A DNA stretch of 11,158 nt from Euryhalocaulis sp050486445 (GTDB lineage: Bacteria > Pseudomonadota > Alphaproteobacteria > Caulobacterales > Maricaulaceae), in NCBI GenBank assembly GCA_050486445.1, contig JBJHDH010000050.1, positions 1 through 11,158 of the forward strand, in the 5' to 3' direction. Shown piece by piece: positions 1 to 6,413 of this stretch (positions are counted from its first letter, which is position 1; the number at the start of each line of letters is the position of its first letter). The notes beneath the pieces are model-generated. The model was not told the origin of the DNA and did no database searches. It saw nothing but the letters and a program-made list of their open reading frames with translations. The translations under genes and the position numbers were made by a program.

Positions 1-243
1 GTTCTAATTCAACAAAAAGAAGAAATATTTCAAGAGCTTTGGCTTTTGTCTTTTCGCGACCATTTAAACATTTCTCAACCAAAGGTCCAGAAAGAACCGA
101 AGATTGCCTGAGATTGAGTCAATTGTTAAATTTGACAAACTTGGCTGTGTCTTTGGACATCTTTAAAAAGGCCAAAACCGCGTCTAAGCCCTTCTCTTGG
201 GCGGCGGCATTATTATCTGTAACTACATTTTTCCAAATAGGCG
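1..243 (-). CDS. Partial eukaryotic XMAP215/MOR1-family TOG-domain protein (two exon pieces), foreign to the bacterial contig
   Basis: Reading 243 to 141 and then 107 to 1 on the minus strand gives about 70 residues, open to the left edge. The first piece contains VVTDNNAAAQEKGLDAVLAF and the second KCLNGREKTKAKALEIFLLF followed by VELE. From memory this matches the first TOG domain of plant MOR1 (DSNAPVQEKALDALIAFL, then KCLTGR and FLLWVELE) and of animal CKAP5/Msps (VTDSNAVVQLKGLEAAL), including the spacing between the two blocks once a 33-nt intron (108-140) is removed. TOG domains are HEAT-repeat modules that bind tubulin dimers; the family consists of microtubule polymerases and is eukaryotic. 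Base composition (about 37% GC) and A/T-ending codons differ sharply from every other gene here. Both ends are missing. I read it as nuclear DNA of an unidentified protist, alga or other eukaryote joined to the bacterial sequence. The family call rests on remembered homologues, not on a search. Confidence 0.8.
108..140 (-). other. Putative 33-nt spliceosomal intron in the TOG-domain gene
   Basis: On the minus strand the segment begins GTTTGT (140-135), contains a branch-like TTTAAC, and ends CTCAG (112-108). It carries an in-frame TGA, so unspliced reading would stop inside the conserved domain. Removing 33 nt keeps the frame and restores the residue spacing seen in TOG1 of MOR1 and CKAP5 (…DTAK joined to QSSVLSG…). 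The donor is weak compared with GTAAGT. The alternatives are a recoded UGA with a 10-residue insertion, or a pseudogene. The alternative donor GTCAAA at 136 would give 29 nt and break the frame. Confidence 0.65.
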
Positions 244-283
244 CTTACGGTAAATTTAAAAACTTTTTTTTTTGTACTTATAC
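244..283 (-). other. Possible second short intron of the eukaryotic fragment
   Basis: The TOG reading frame meets a TAA just upstream of the first recognisable residues (at 245-247), and the A/T-rich stretch above it contains a T10 run on the plus strand (264-273). A donor-like GTATAAGT starts at 283 and an acceptor-like GTAAG ends at 244, which would make a 40-nt intron. I cannot recognise the 5' exon beyond it, since only 284 to about 300 could belong to it, so this is tentative. The same bases could be simply intergenic or junction sequence. Confidence 0.3.
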
Positions 284-320
284 ATTTTGTTGCGGTTGCC
301 CGGCCCGGGCGCCCCCCCCT
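284..320. other. Junction between AT-rich eukaryotic DNA and the GC-rich bacterial chromosome
   Basis: Composition switches here within a few tens of bases: up to about 290 the sequence is A/T-rich, and from about 299 it is almost pure G/C (palindrome GCCCGGGC at 303-310, then eight C at 312-319), leading into the stop codon of the S9 peptidase gene at 321-323. No duplicated target site, terminal inverted repeat, integrase or tRNA flanks the switch, so nothing supports a mobile-element insertion. The exact joining base cannot be fixed. No recognisable terminator for the S9 gene survives before the switch. Confidence 0.65.
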
Positions 321-2264
321 CTACTCCATCCCGTCCAGCAACGTTTCCTGCCAGAACATCATACTGGTCCAGAACTGATAGTCCTGGTTTGGCTTGCGGG
401 CGAAGCCATGGCCCTCGTCCAGCCCCAGAAGGTGCCAGGCCGGGCGTCCCGATGCGCGCACCGCCTCGACAATCTGGTCAGCCTCGCTCGCCGGCACGCG
501 CGGATCGTTTGCGCCAGTGACGACGAACAGCGGAATATCCATCTCGTCCACACGGGTGAGTGGTGAGATTTCCAGCAGTTTGGCGCGCTGTTCGGGGTCG
601 CGCTCGTCGCCGTATTCGACGCGGCGTAGATCGCGGCGATAGGATTCCGTGTTCTCCAGAAACGTGACGAAATTGGAGATGGCGACAACGCACAGCGCGC
701 CGCGCAGCCGCTCGCCAAAATGGATGGCGCTGGCGTAGCACATATAGCCGCCATAAGAGCCGCCGGTGACGCCGATGCGTTCCGCGTCCAGCATCGGGTC
801 GGCGGCGAGCCTATCCAGAAACGCGCCGATATCGCGCACCGAATCCTCGCGCCGCCACGGCCCGTCATCCAGCCCGACAAAGCGTTTGCCGTAGCCCGAT
901 GAGCCGCGCACATTCGGATAGAAGATGGCGACGCCCAGCTCGTTCAGCAGATAATTGTTGCGGCCGAGAAAGCCGGCGCGGCTCTGCGATTCCGGGCCGC
1001 CATGAATGTTCACGATCAGCGGGCGCGGGCCGGGAAACACGGCCGGGTCGGGCCGGTAGAGAAAGCCCGACATCGGCTCGCCGTCAAAGCTTTCGATCTC
1101 CACCAGTTCCGGCTCGGCGTTGCGCTCCACATCCAGCCCGCCGGTCTCGCTCCGCGTCCAGCGTGTGACGGCGAGCGTTCGCGGATCGACGGAATAGGCG
1201 TCCGTCGCGCCGCGCGCCGAGGCGAGGCTGAGCCCGATCTCGCCCCAGGGCGCAATCTCCACCCCGCCGATCACGCCGGCGGGCAGGGCCTCCACCGTGC
1301 GCGCCGCGCCTGTTTCGGGATCCAGAATGCGCAGGCGTGAACTGCCGGCCTCGTTGATCGTATAGGCGATGAAGCTGCCATCCTCCGCGATATCGAAACT
1401 TTCGACGTCCCATTGCGAATCCGGTGAGGCCGGGCTGAAGGCGCCGGTCCCGGTATCCAGAATGCCGAGGCGCTGGAATTCGCTGTCCTGATCAGAGGTG
1501 ACCCACAGCGCGCCGTCCGGCGCGAACATCGCATTGCCGTATGCGACCGGCAGGCTGTGATCGCCGATCGGCGTGATGGCGCCGGTTTCAATATCGAGCA
1601 GATGCAGATTGGATTTGGTGATCTGGATATATTCCAGCACCACGGCGCTGCGCCCGTCAGATGAAATGTCCGGCGCAATATCCAGCACGAACCAGCCGCC
1701 GCCTTCGCGCCCGGCCAGTAGCCGGTCGGTCGAAGGATCGCGCGGATCGACCAGATAGAGATCGGTGTCCGCGCCGGTGCGGCGGGTGGAGGAATAGAGA
1801 ATAAAGCCGCCGTCCCGGCTCCATGCGCCGAAACTGTTCCGGCTGCGCCCGTCGGTGACGAGGCTGAGCCGGCCATCGGAAAGCGTGTGGAGCTGAAAGA
1901 ATTCGTCGCCGCCCGTATCCTTGCGCACTACCAGAACATCGCCGCCGGGCGACCAGGTTCCGCTTACCGGCTCGGCCTCGAAACTGATCTGCTCGCGCGC
2001 GCCCATTGGCGCCGCGACGCGGTGTAGCTGGACCGTGTCGCCAAAGCGCGTGGAAACCAGCATCGAGCGGTCCTGCGCGTTCCAGCCAAGAAAATTGGCG
2101 GTGCGGAACTCCATATAGGGGCGCGTGCGCTCGGCCAGATCACGCGGCACAGGGGGGATTCCGTCCGCGACCAGCCCGGCCGGGCGTTCGGCCACGGGCG
2201 CGGTCTGCTGGGCGGCCGCCGGAACGGCGAAGGCGAAAACGAGGGCGGCGAGAGCAAGGCGCAT
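321..2264 (-). CDS. Secreted S9 family serine peptidase (prolyl oligopeptidase / acylaminoacyl-peptidase type)
   Basis: The 647-residue product has an N-terminal signal peptide (MRLALAALVFAFAVPAAA, likely cleavage after about residue 18, no lipobox), so it is probably periplasmic. Residues about 50-385 form WD/TolB-like repeats with many D-x-D/G turns, read as the seven-bladed propeller that gates access in S9 enzymes. The C-terminal alpha/beta-hydrolase domain shows the oxyanion motif HGGP (421-424), nucleophile Ser503 in GGSYGG (501-506), Asp587 in GANDPRVP, and His619 in DEGHGF, so the triad is complete. S9 enzymes cleave short peptides, often after proline, or remove acylated N-terminal residues; the substrate cannot be told here. 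The start at 2264 is preferred over an upstream in-frame extension to 2537, because it begins the signal peptide and has a GAGGAG Shine-Dalgarno 6 nt upstream; the extension would also run through the pnp terminator. The gene has its own transcription unit after that terminator. Confidence 0.93.
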   Translation of the reverse strand: MRLALAALVFAFAVPAAAQQTAPVAERPAGLVADGIPPVPRDLAERTRPYMEFRTANFLGWNAQDRSMLVSTRFGDTVQLHRVAAPMGAREQISFEAEPVSGTWSPGGDVLVVRKDTGGDEFFQLHTLSDGRLSLVTDGRSRNSFGAWSRDGGFILYSSTRRTGADTDLYLVDPRDPSTDRLLAGREGGGWFVLDIAPDISSDGRSAVVLEYIQITKSNLHLLDIETGAITPIGDHSLPVAYGNAMFAPDGALWVTSDQDSEFQRLGILDTGTGAFSPASPDSQWDVESFDIAEDGSFIAYTINEAGSSRLRILDPETGAARTVEALPAGVIGGVEIAPWGEIGLSLASARGATDAYSVDPRTLAVTRWTRSETGGLDVERNAEPELVEIESFDGEPMSGFLYRPDPAVFPGPRPLIVNIHGGPESQSRAGFLGRNNYLLNELGVAIFYPNVRGSSGYGKRFVGLDDGPWRREDSVRDIGAFLDRLAADPMLDAERIGVTGGSYGGYMCYASAIHFGERLRGALCVVAISNFVTFLENTESYRRDLRRVEYGDERDPEQRAKLLEISPLTRVDEMDIPLFVVTGANDPRVPASEADQIVEAVRASGRPAWHLLGLDEGHGFARKPNQDYQFWTSMMFWQETLLDGME

Positions 2265-2270
2265 GGGTGT

Positions 2271-2276
2271 CTCCTC
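2271..2276 (-). promoter_or_regulatory. Shine-Dalgarno GAGGAG of the S9 peptidase gene
   Basis: On the minus strand GAGGAG lies 6 nt before the ATG at 2264-2262. It fixes the start at the signal-peptide methionine and excludes the 91-residue upstream extension. I saw no convincing -35/-10 pair in 2277-2363; TGGACA followed 17 nt later by GAATTT is the best but weak candidate. Confidence 0.8.
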
Positions 2277-2363
2277 TTTAACGCCAAAATTCCCCCGCCG
2301 GGGCGCGAATGTCCATTCACGGAGGCGTGGCGCGCGCCGGGGAACCGTGATGGGAGAGCGGAA

Positions 2364-2396
2364 AACCAAAAAGCCGCCCTCTTGCAAGGGCGGCTT
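2364..2396 (-). terminator. Rho-independent terminator of the pnp operon
   Basis: On the minus strand AAGCCGCCC (2396-2388) is followed by an 8-nt loop and GGGCGGCTT (2379-2371). This is a perfect 9-bp stem, or 10 bp if the A-T pair 2387/2380 closes, running into TTTTTGGTTTT. It lies 38 nt past the pnp stop and about 105 nt before the S9 start, so it closes the nusA-to-pnp transcription unit and separates the peptidase gene from it. Confidence 0.9.
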
Positions 2397-2433
2397 CTGA
2401 TTTTCACGACTTGCTGTGAAGCTGTGCGCGGCT

Positions 2434-4578
2434 TTACGCCTCGGCGTCTTCCGTCGCGGCGCCGGCCTTTTCCAGGTCTTCGCCGGTTTCCTGATCCACC
2501 GCCCGCATCGAGAGGCGGACCTTGCCGCGGTCGTCAAAGCCCAGCAGCTTCACCTTCACCACATCGCCTTCCTTCAGCACGTCGGAGGGGTGGTTCACCC
2601 GCTCCTTGCGCAGTTGCGACACATGCACCAGGCCATCCTTCGGGCCGAAGAAATTCACGAAGGCGCCGAAATCCATCACCTTCACGACCTTGCCTTCATA
2701 GATCTCGCCGACTTCCGGCTCGGCGGTCAGGCCCTTGATCCATTTCAGCGCGGCGTCGATGGAGGCCTTGTCGGACGAGGCGACCTTGATGACGCCGTCG
2801 TCGCTAACATCGACCTTGGCGCCGGTCTCTTCCACGATCTGACGGATCACCTTGCCGCCCGTGCCGATCACGTCGCGGATCTTGTCGGTCGGAATGGTGA
2901 TGGTCTCGATGCGCGGCGCATACTGGCCCACTTCGGTCCGGGCGCCGGTCAGCGCCGCGTTCATCCGCTCCAGAATGTACAGGCGTCCGCCTTTGGCCTG
3001 ATCCAGCGCGGTCTGCATGATGTCTTCAGTGATGCCGGCGATCTTGATGTCCATCTGCAGGCTGGTGACGCCCTCGGACGTGCCGGCGACCTTGAAGTCC
3101 ATGTCGCCCAGATGGTCCTCGTCGCCGAGAATGTCGCTGAGGACCGCGACACCGTCCTCGTCCTTGATCAGGCCCATGGCGATGCCCGAGACCGGGCGCT
3201 TGATCGGCACGCCTGCGTCCATCAGCGCCAGCGATCCGCCGCATACGCTGGCCATGGAGGAGGAGCCGTTCGACTCCGTGATCTCCGACACCAGGCGGAT
3301 CGTGTAAGGGAACTCCTCCGCGCCCGGCATCACCGCGCGCAGCGCCCGCCAGGCCAGCTTGCCGTGGCCGATTTCCCGGCGGCCGGTGAAACCGAACCGG
3401 CCGGTCTCGCCCACCGAATAAGGCGGGAAATTATAATGCAGCAGGAACGTCTCTTTATACGTTCCGGTCAGGGCGTCGATATATTGCTCGTCCTCGCCGG
3501 TGCCGAGCGTGGCCACGCACAGCGCCTGCGTCTCGCCGCGCGTGAACAGGGCGCTGCCATGGGCGCGGGGGAGCGTTGCGACCTCCGCCTCGATCTGGCG
3601 GACATCGGCCAGGCCGCGGCCGTCGATGCGCTTGCCGGTCTTGATAATGCCGCCGCGCACGATGGAGGCTTCCACCGATTTGAATACATCGGCGAAGATT
3701 TGCGCCGTCATGCCGTCCGGATTGGTCTCGCTTTGCAGCAGCTTCGCGGCGGCGGCCTCTTTGGCGGCCTGCACTTTTTGCTGGCGCTCGCTCTTGTTCT
3801 TGATCGCATAGGCGGCGCGCAGATCGTCCTCGACCAGCGCGGCCACGGCTTTCTTCTCGGCGCCGCGATCCTCGGGTTGAAAGTCCCAGGGCTCCTTGGC
3901 CGCCAGCTCGGCGAGCTGGATGATCAGGTCGATCACCGGCTGGAACGCTTTGTGGCCGGCCATCACCGCGCCCAGCATGACGTCTTCCGGCAGTTCCTTC
4001 GCCTCGGATTCCACCATCATCACCGCGTCGGCGGTGCCGGCGACCACCAGGTCAAGATCGGAATCCGCCAGATGCTCAATCAGCGGATTGATGACATAGT
4101 CACCGGCGATATAGCCGACGCGCGCCGCCCCGATCGGCCCCATAAAGGGCAGGCCGGAAAGCGTCAGCGCCGCGCTGGCCGCGATCATCGCCACGATGTC
4201 CGGATCGTTTTCCAGATCGTGGCTGAGCACGGTGCAGATCACCTGCGTCTCGTTCTTGAAGCCCTTGACGAAGAGCGGGCGCACCGGCCGGTCGATCAGG
4301 CGGGAGACCAGCGTCTCCTTCTCGGTCGGGCGGGCTTCGCGCTTGAAATAGCCGCCGGGAATCTTGCCGGCGGCATAGGTCTTCTCGACATAATTCACGG
4401 TCAGCGGGAAGAAATCGATTCCTTCCTTGGCGCTGCGCGCGGCGGTGACGGCGGCCAGAACCTTGGTCTCGCCATAGGTGGCGACGACCGAGCCCGCGGC
4501 CTGGCGCGCGATCTTTCCGGTCTCGAGCGTAAGCGTGCGCCCCGCCCATTCGATGGATTTGGTTGCAGTATTGAACAT
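2434..4578 (-). CDS. pnp: Polyribonucleotide nucleotidyltransferase (PNPase)
   Basis: The product has 714 residues, close to the usual ~710. PNPase degrades RNA 3' to 5' by phosphorolysis, releasing nucleoside diphosphates, as a ring-shaped trimer that joins the degradosome in many bacteria. Domains in order: first RNase PH-like core (about 10-145, with FFPLTVNYVEKTYAAGKIPG), all-alpha linker (about 150-310), second RNase PH core (about 315-545) with FTGRREIGHG (397-406), ESNGSSSMASVCGG (435-448) and SDILGDEDHLGDMDF (481-495). Asp486 and Asp492 sit at the same numbers as the E. coli catalytic aspartates. A KH domain with GTGG at 572-575 and an S1 domain (about 624-693, ending KVRLSMRAVDQ) follow, then a short acidic tail. 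GGAGG lies 10 nt before the ATG (4589-4593). The gene starts 18 nt after the rpsO stop, the conserved rpsO-pnp pairing. That gap is too short for an E. coli-style RNase III leader hairpin between the two genes. Confidence 0.98.
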   Translation of the reverse strand: MFNTATKSIEWAGRTLTLETGKIARQAAGSVVATYGETKVLAAVTAARSAKEGIDFFPLTVNYVEKTYAAGKIPGGYFKREARPTEKETLVSRLIDRPVRPLFVKGFKNETQVICTVLSHDLENDPDIVAMIAASAALTLSGLPFMGPIGAARVGYIAGDYVINPLIEHLADSDLDLVVAGTADAVMMVESEAKELPEDVMLGAVMAGHKAFQPVIDLIIQLAELAAKEPWDFQPEDRGAEKKAVAALVEDDLRAAYAIKNKSERQQKVQAAKEAAAAKLLQSETNPDGMTAQIFADVFKSVEASIVRGGIIKTGKRIDGRGLADVRQIEAEVATLPRAHGSALFTRGETQALCVATLGTGEDEQYIDALTGTYKETFLLHYNFPPYSVGETGRFGFTGRREIGHGKLAWRALRAVMPGAEEFPYTIRLVSEITESNGSSSMASVCGGSLALMDAGVPIKRPVSGIAMGLIKDEDGVAVLSDILGDEDHLGDMDFKVAGTSEGVTSLQMDIKIAGITEDIMQTALDQAKGGRLYILERMNAALTGARTEVGQYAPRIETITIPTDKIRDVIGTGGKVIRQIVEETGAKVDVSDDGVIKVASSDKASIDAALKWIKGLTAEPEVGEIYEGKVVKVMDFGAFVNFFGPKDGLVHVSQLRKERVNHPSDVLKEGDVVKVKLLGFDDRGKVRLSMRAVDQETGEDLEKAGAATEDAEA

Positions 4579-4596
4579 GGCGTGTGTTCCTCCGCC

Positions 4597-4866
4597 CTAG
4601 CGTCGCAGACCGAGCTTTTCGATCAGCGCCTGATAGCGCGCCACATCCCTGTCTTTCAGATAGTCGAGCAGGCGGCGGCGCTGGGACACCATTTTCAGGA
4701 GTCCGCGGCGGGAGTGATTGTCCTTTTTGTGGGTTTTGAAATGTTCGGTGAGATTGGCGATCCGTTCGGTCAGGATCGAAACCTGTACTTCGGGCGAGCC
4801 CGTATCGCCCTGGCTGCGGGCGTTGTCCGCGATCAGTTCGGCCTTGCGGTCCGGCGTAATCGACAT
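4597..4866 (-). CDS. rpsO: 30S ribosomal protein S15
   Basis: The 89-residue product is the standard length for bacterial S15, a primary 16S rRNA binder in the central domain that helps form intersubunit bridge B4. Diagnostic stretches are GDTGSPEVQVSILTERI (20-36) and HKKDNHSRRGLL (46-57), followed by SQRRRLLDYL (61-70). The ATG at 4866 is chosen because it gives the canonical N-terminus MSITPDRK and has AGGAG 7 nt upstream; an in-frame extension to 4953 would overlap truB and has no family support. It lies between truB and pnp in the tightly packed operon. S15 of several bacteria represses its own mRNA, but I could not identify such a leader structure here. Confidence 0.98.
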   Translation of the reverse strand: MSITPDRKAELIADNARSQGDTGSPEVQVSILTERIANLTEHFKTHKKDNHSRRGLLKMVSQRRRLLDYLKDRDVARYQALIEKLGLRR

Positions 4867-4873
4867 CGTGTTG

Positions 4874-4879
4874 CTCCTA
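4874..4879 (-). promoter_or_regulatory. rpsO Shine-Dalgarno overlapping the truB stop codon (TAGGAG)
   Basis: On the minus strand the truB stop TAG (4879-4877) is the first half of TAGGAG. The AGGAG core (4878-4874) is the rpsO ribosome-binding site, 7 nt before its ATG. Ribosomes finishing truB therefore sit on the rpsO initiation region, which suggests translational coupling or competition between the two events. Confidence 0.8.
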
Positions 4880-5830
4880 AAAATTAAACACGCGCAGGGG
4901 CGAAAGCTTGCCGGCGCGCGCGTCGCCCACGGCGACAGGCTGGTCATCCGCAAGCGCCAAAACCCAACGCGACGCGTCCTTGCCGGCGATCCGGCGCGGA
5001 CGGGCGTGCGCTTTCAGTTCTTGCGCTTGTCTTGGAAGCAGGACGATGGATCGGCCCTGCCTCAGCCTGAACGCCTCTTCGCCGGTTATGGCCAGCGCCG
5101 GGATGTCGTCCAGCGCGGTCTGGACCGGTCTCAAGGCCTCCAGAACCCGCGCCTTATGGGCCAAATCCTCCAGCGCGTCCAGCGTAATGGCCTGCGCCTC
5201 GCCGAACGGCCCCACAGCCGTGCGGCGCAGGGCGCCGACATGGGCCTCGGTCCCCAGCGCATGGGCCAGATCCCGCGCCAGTGACCGCACATAAGTTCCT
5301 GACCCGCAACGCATTTCCAGAACGGCATGGTCGGGGTCCGGGGTCTCAACCAGGCGCAATTCATGGATATCCACAGGCCGGGGCTCGGGCGCCACGGCCT
5401 CTCCGGCCCGGGCCAGATCATAGGCCCGCCTGCCGTCAATCTTCACCGCCGAAAAGGCCGGCGGGGCCTGCATGATTGTCCCGGTAAAGCCGGGCAGGGC
5501 GGCCTCGATGGCGTCCCGCGCCGGGCGAACCGGGCTTTCGGCCGTGATCTCGCCCTCGGCGTCCAGCGTATCGGTGGCTTGGCCCCAGCGCAGGGTGAAG
5601 CGATAGGTCTTTTCCGCCCCCTCCATAAACGGAATGGTCTTGGTCGCCTCGCCAAAGGCCAGCGGCAGAATCCCTGTGGCCAGCGGGTCCAGCGTGCCGG
5701 CATGGCCGGCCTTGCCCGCGCCCAGAAGCCGCCGCGCCCGGCCCAGCGCCTGTGTGCTGGTCAGCCCCACGGGCTTGTCCAGCACGATCCAGCCATGGAC
5801 CGTATCGGCCGTCTTGCGTCTGCGCGCCAT
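4877..5830 (-). CDS. truB: tRNA pseudouridine(55) synthase TruB
   Basis: The 317-residue product isomerises U55 in the T-loop of most tRNAs to pseudouridine. Seen motifs: WIVLDKPVGLTST near the N-terminus, GHAGTLDPLATG (42-53) with the catalytic Asp48, KTYRF (74-78) with the active-site Tyr76, QATDTLDAEG (84-93), PPAFSAVKIDGRRAYDLA (123-140) and SGTYVRSLARDL (177-188). Asp48 and Tyr76 fall at the same numbers as in E. coli TruB. Residues about 240-315 correspond to the C-terminal RNA-binding domain of longer proteobacterial TruB proteins. The start is 10 nt after the rbfA stop. The only SD-like sequence, AAGGA, spans the end of rbfA and lies about 13 nt upstream, so initiation may depend on coupling to rbfA translation. 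Confidence 0.97.
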   Translation of the reverse strand: MARRRKTADTVHGWIVLDKPVGLTSTQALGRARRLLGAGKAGHAGTLDPLATGILPLAFGEATKTIPFMEGAEKTYRFTLRWGQATDTLDAEGEITAESPVRPARDAIEAALPGFTGTIMQAPPAFSAVKIDGRRAYDLARAGEAVAPEPRPVDIHELRLVETPDPDHAVLEMRCGSGTYVRSLARDLAHALGTEAHVGALRRTAVGPFGEAQAITLDALEDLAHKARVLEALRPVQTALDDIPALAITGEEAFRLRQGRSIVLLPRQAQELKAHARPRRIAGKDASRWVLALADDQPVAVGDARAGKLSPLRVFNF

Positions 5831-5840
5831 TGTTTTGGTT

Positions 5841-6242
5841 CTAGTCCTTCAGATCACGCGCGACTTCGGGCCGGGCGAGCAGGGCGTTCATGTCGCTGGC
5901 CGCGTCGAAGCTTTCGTCATGGACAAAGCGCAGGTTCGGCGTGAATTTCATCTCGATCTTCTTGCCGAGCCGGCCGCGAATGAAGGCCGCGGCGCGATTG
6001 AGTCCCGCCACCACGTCTTCGGCGTGCGCGCCGCCCAGCTTGGCGCCCAGCGGTTCGACAAAGACGATGGCGTGTTTCATGTCCGGCGACACGCGCACGG
6101 CCGAAACCGTGACGCTGACGCCCTGCAAGGCGGGGTCGCGGAATTCCTCGCGCGCCAGAATATCGACCAGCGCGTGGCGCACCAGCTCGCCGGCGCGCAA
6201 CTGGCGCTGGGAGGGGGCTTTGCTGTCATTGCGGGGTGACAT
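5841..6242 (-). CDS. rbfA: Ribosome-binding factor A (30S maturation factor)
   Basis: The 133-residue product has the single KH-like fold of RbfA, which binds the 30S neck and assists 16S rRNA 5'-end maturation and cold adaptation. Recognisable parts: RQLRAGELVRHALVDIL (13-29), VSPDMKHAIVFVEPLG (51-66), LNRAAAFIRGRLGKK (81-95) and MKFTPNLRFVHDESFD (98-113). The alphaproteobacterial-style short tail (PEVARDL) ends the protein. AGGAG at 6250-6254 lies 7 nt before the ATG, a good site. It follows infB after 171 nt, the largest gap within the cluster, which contains two inverted repeats, and it is closely followed by truB. Confidence 0.97.
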   Translation of the reverse strand: MSPRNDSKAPSQRQLRAGELVRHALVDILAREEFRDPALQGVSVTVSAVRVSPDMKHAIVFVEPLGAKLGGAHAEDVVAGLNRAAAFIRGRLGKKIEMKFTPNLRFVHDESFDAASDMNALLARPEVARDLKD

Positions 6243-6289
6243 GGTGAGGCTCCTGGACGGAGAGTTTTTCCTGATCGCGCCGGCCCCGG

Positions 6290-6316
6290 AAAAAGCGGAG
6301 CCTTTATCCGGGCTCC
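6290..6316 (-). terminator. Weak terminator- or attenuator-like hairpin between infB and rbfA
   Basis: On the minus strand GGAGCC (6316-6311), an 8-nt loop and GGCTCC (6302-6297) form a 6-bp stem. It is followed after two bases by TTTTT (6294-6290), about 48 nt before the rbfA start. It has the parts of an intrinsic terminator but a short stem. If active it would only partly reduce readthrough, because rbfA-truB-rpsO-pnp show no other clear promoter. It may be chance. Confidence 0.35.
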
Positions 6317-6371
6317 AGGGTGATCGCAGGAGTCTGAACAGACCGGCCTCGCCGGCTTGTTGTCTGGACCG

Positions 6372-6407
6372 GGCCCTGGACGCACTTCTTGAAGCGCGTC
6401 CAGGGCC
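6372..6407 (-). repeat. Perfect 12-bp inverted repeat just after the infB stop
   Basis: GGCCCTGGACGC (6372-6383) and GCGTCCAGGGCC (6396-6407) are exact reverse complements around a 12-nt loop that can itself pair (CTT/AAG at 6385-6387/6392-6394). The hairpin begins 6 nt beyond the infB stop codon. No T-run follows on either strand, so it is not a classical terminator. An mRNA-stabilising or processing hairpin between infB and rbfA is more likely. Confidence 0.7.
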
Positions 6408-6413
6408 AGATTG

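Noticed and set aside
1..320. Genomic island or mobile element insertion at the left end
   Set aside because: No transposase, integrase, terminal repeats or attachment site is visible, and the coding content is eukaryotic with an apparent intron, which fits a misjoined eukaryotic fragment better.
39..566. Plus-strand open frame of 175 codons covering the left end
   Set aside because: It crosses the composition switch and runs antisense into the well-supported S9 peptidase gene. The minus strand of its first part has recognisable TOG homology, so the plus frame is a shadow.
2265..2537. N-terminal extension of the S9 peptidase by 91 residues
   Set aside because: It would run through the pnp terminator and into the pnp coding region, and would bury the signal peptide. 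The GAGGAG site and signal peptide both support the start at 2264.
2416..4887. 823-codon plus-strand frame opposite pnp and rpsO
   Set aside because: It is antisense to genes with intact catalytic motifs and matches no family; its His/Asp/Gly-rich translation is a typical product of reading GC-rich genes backwards.
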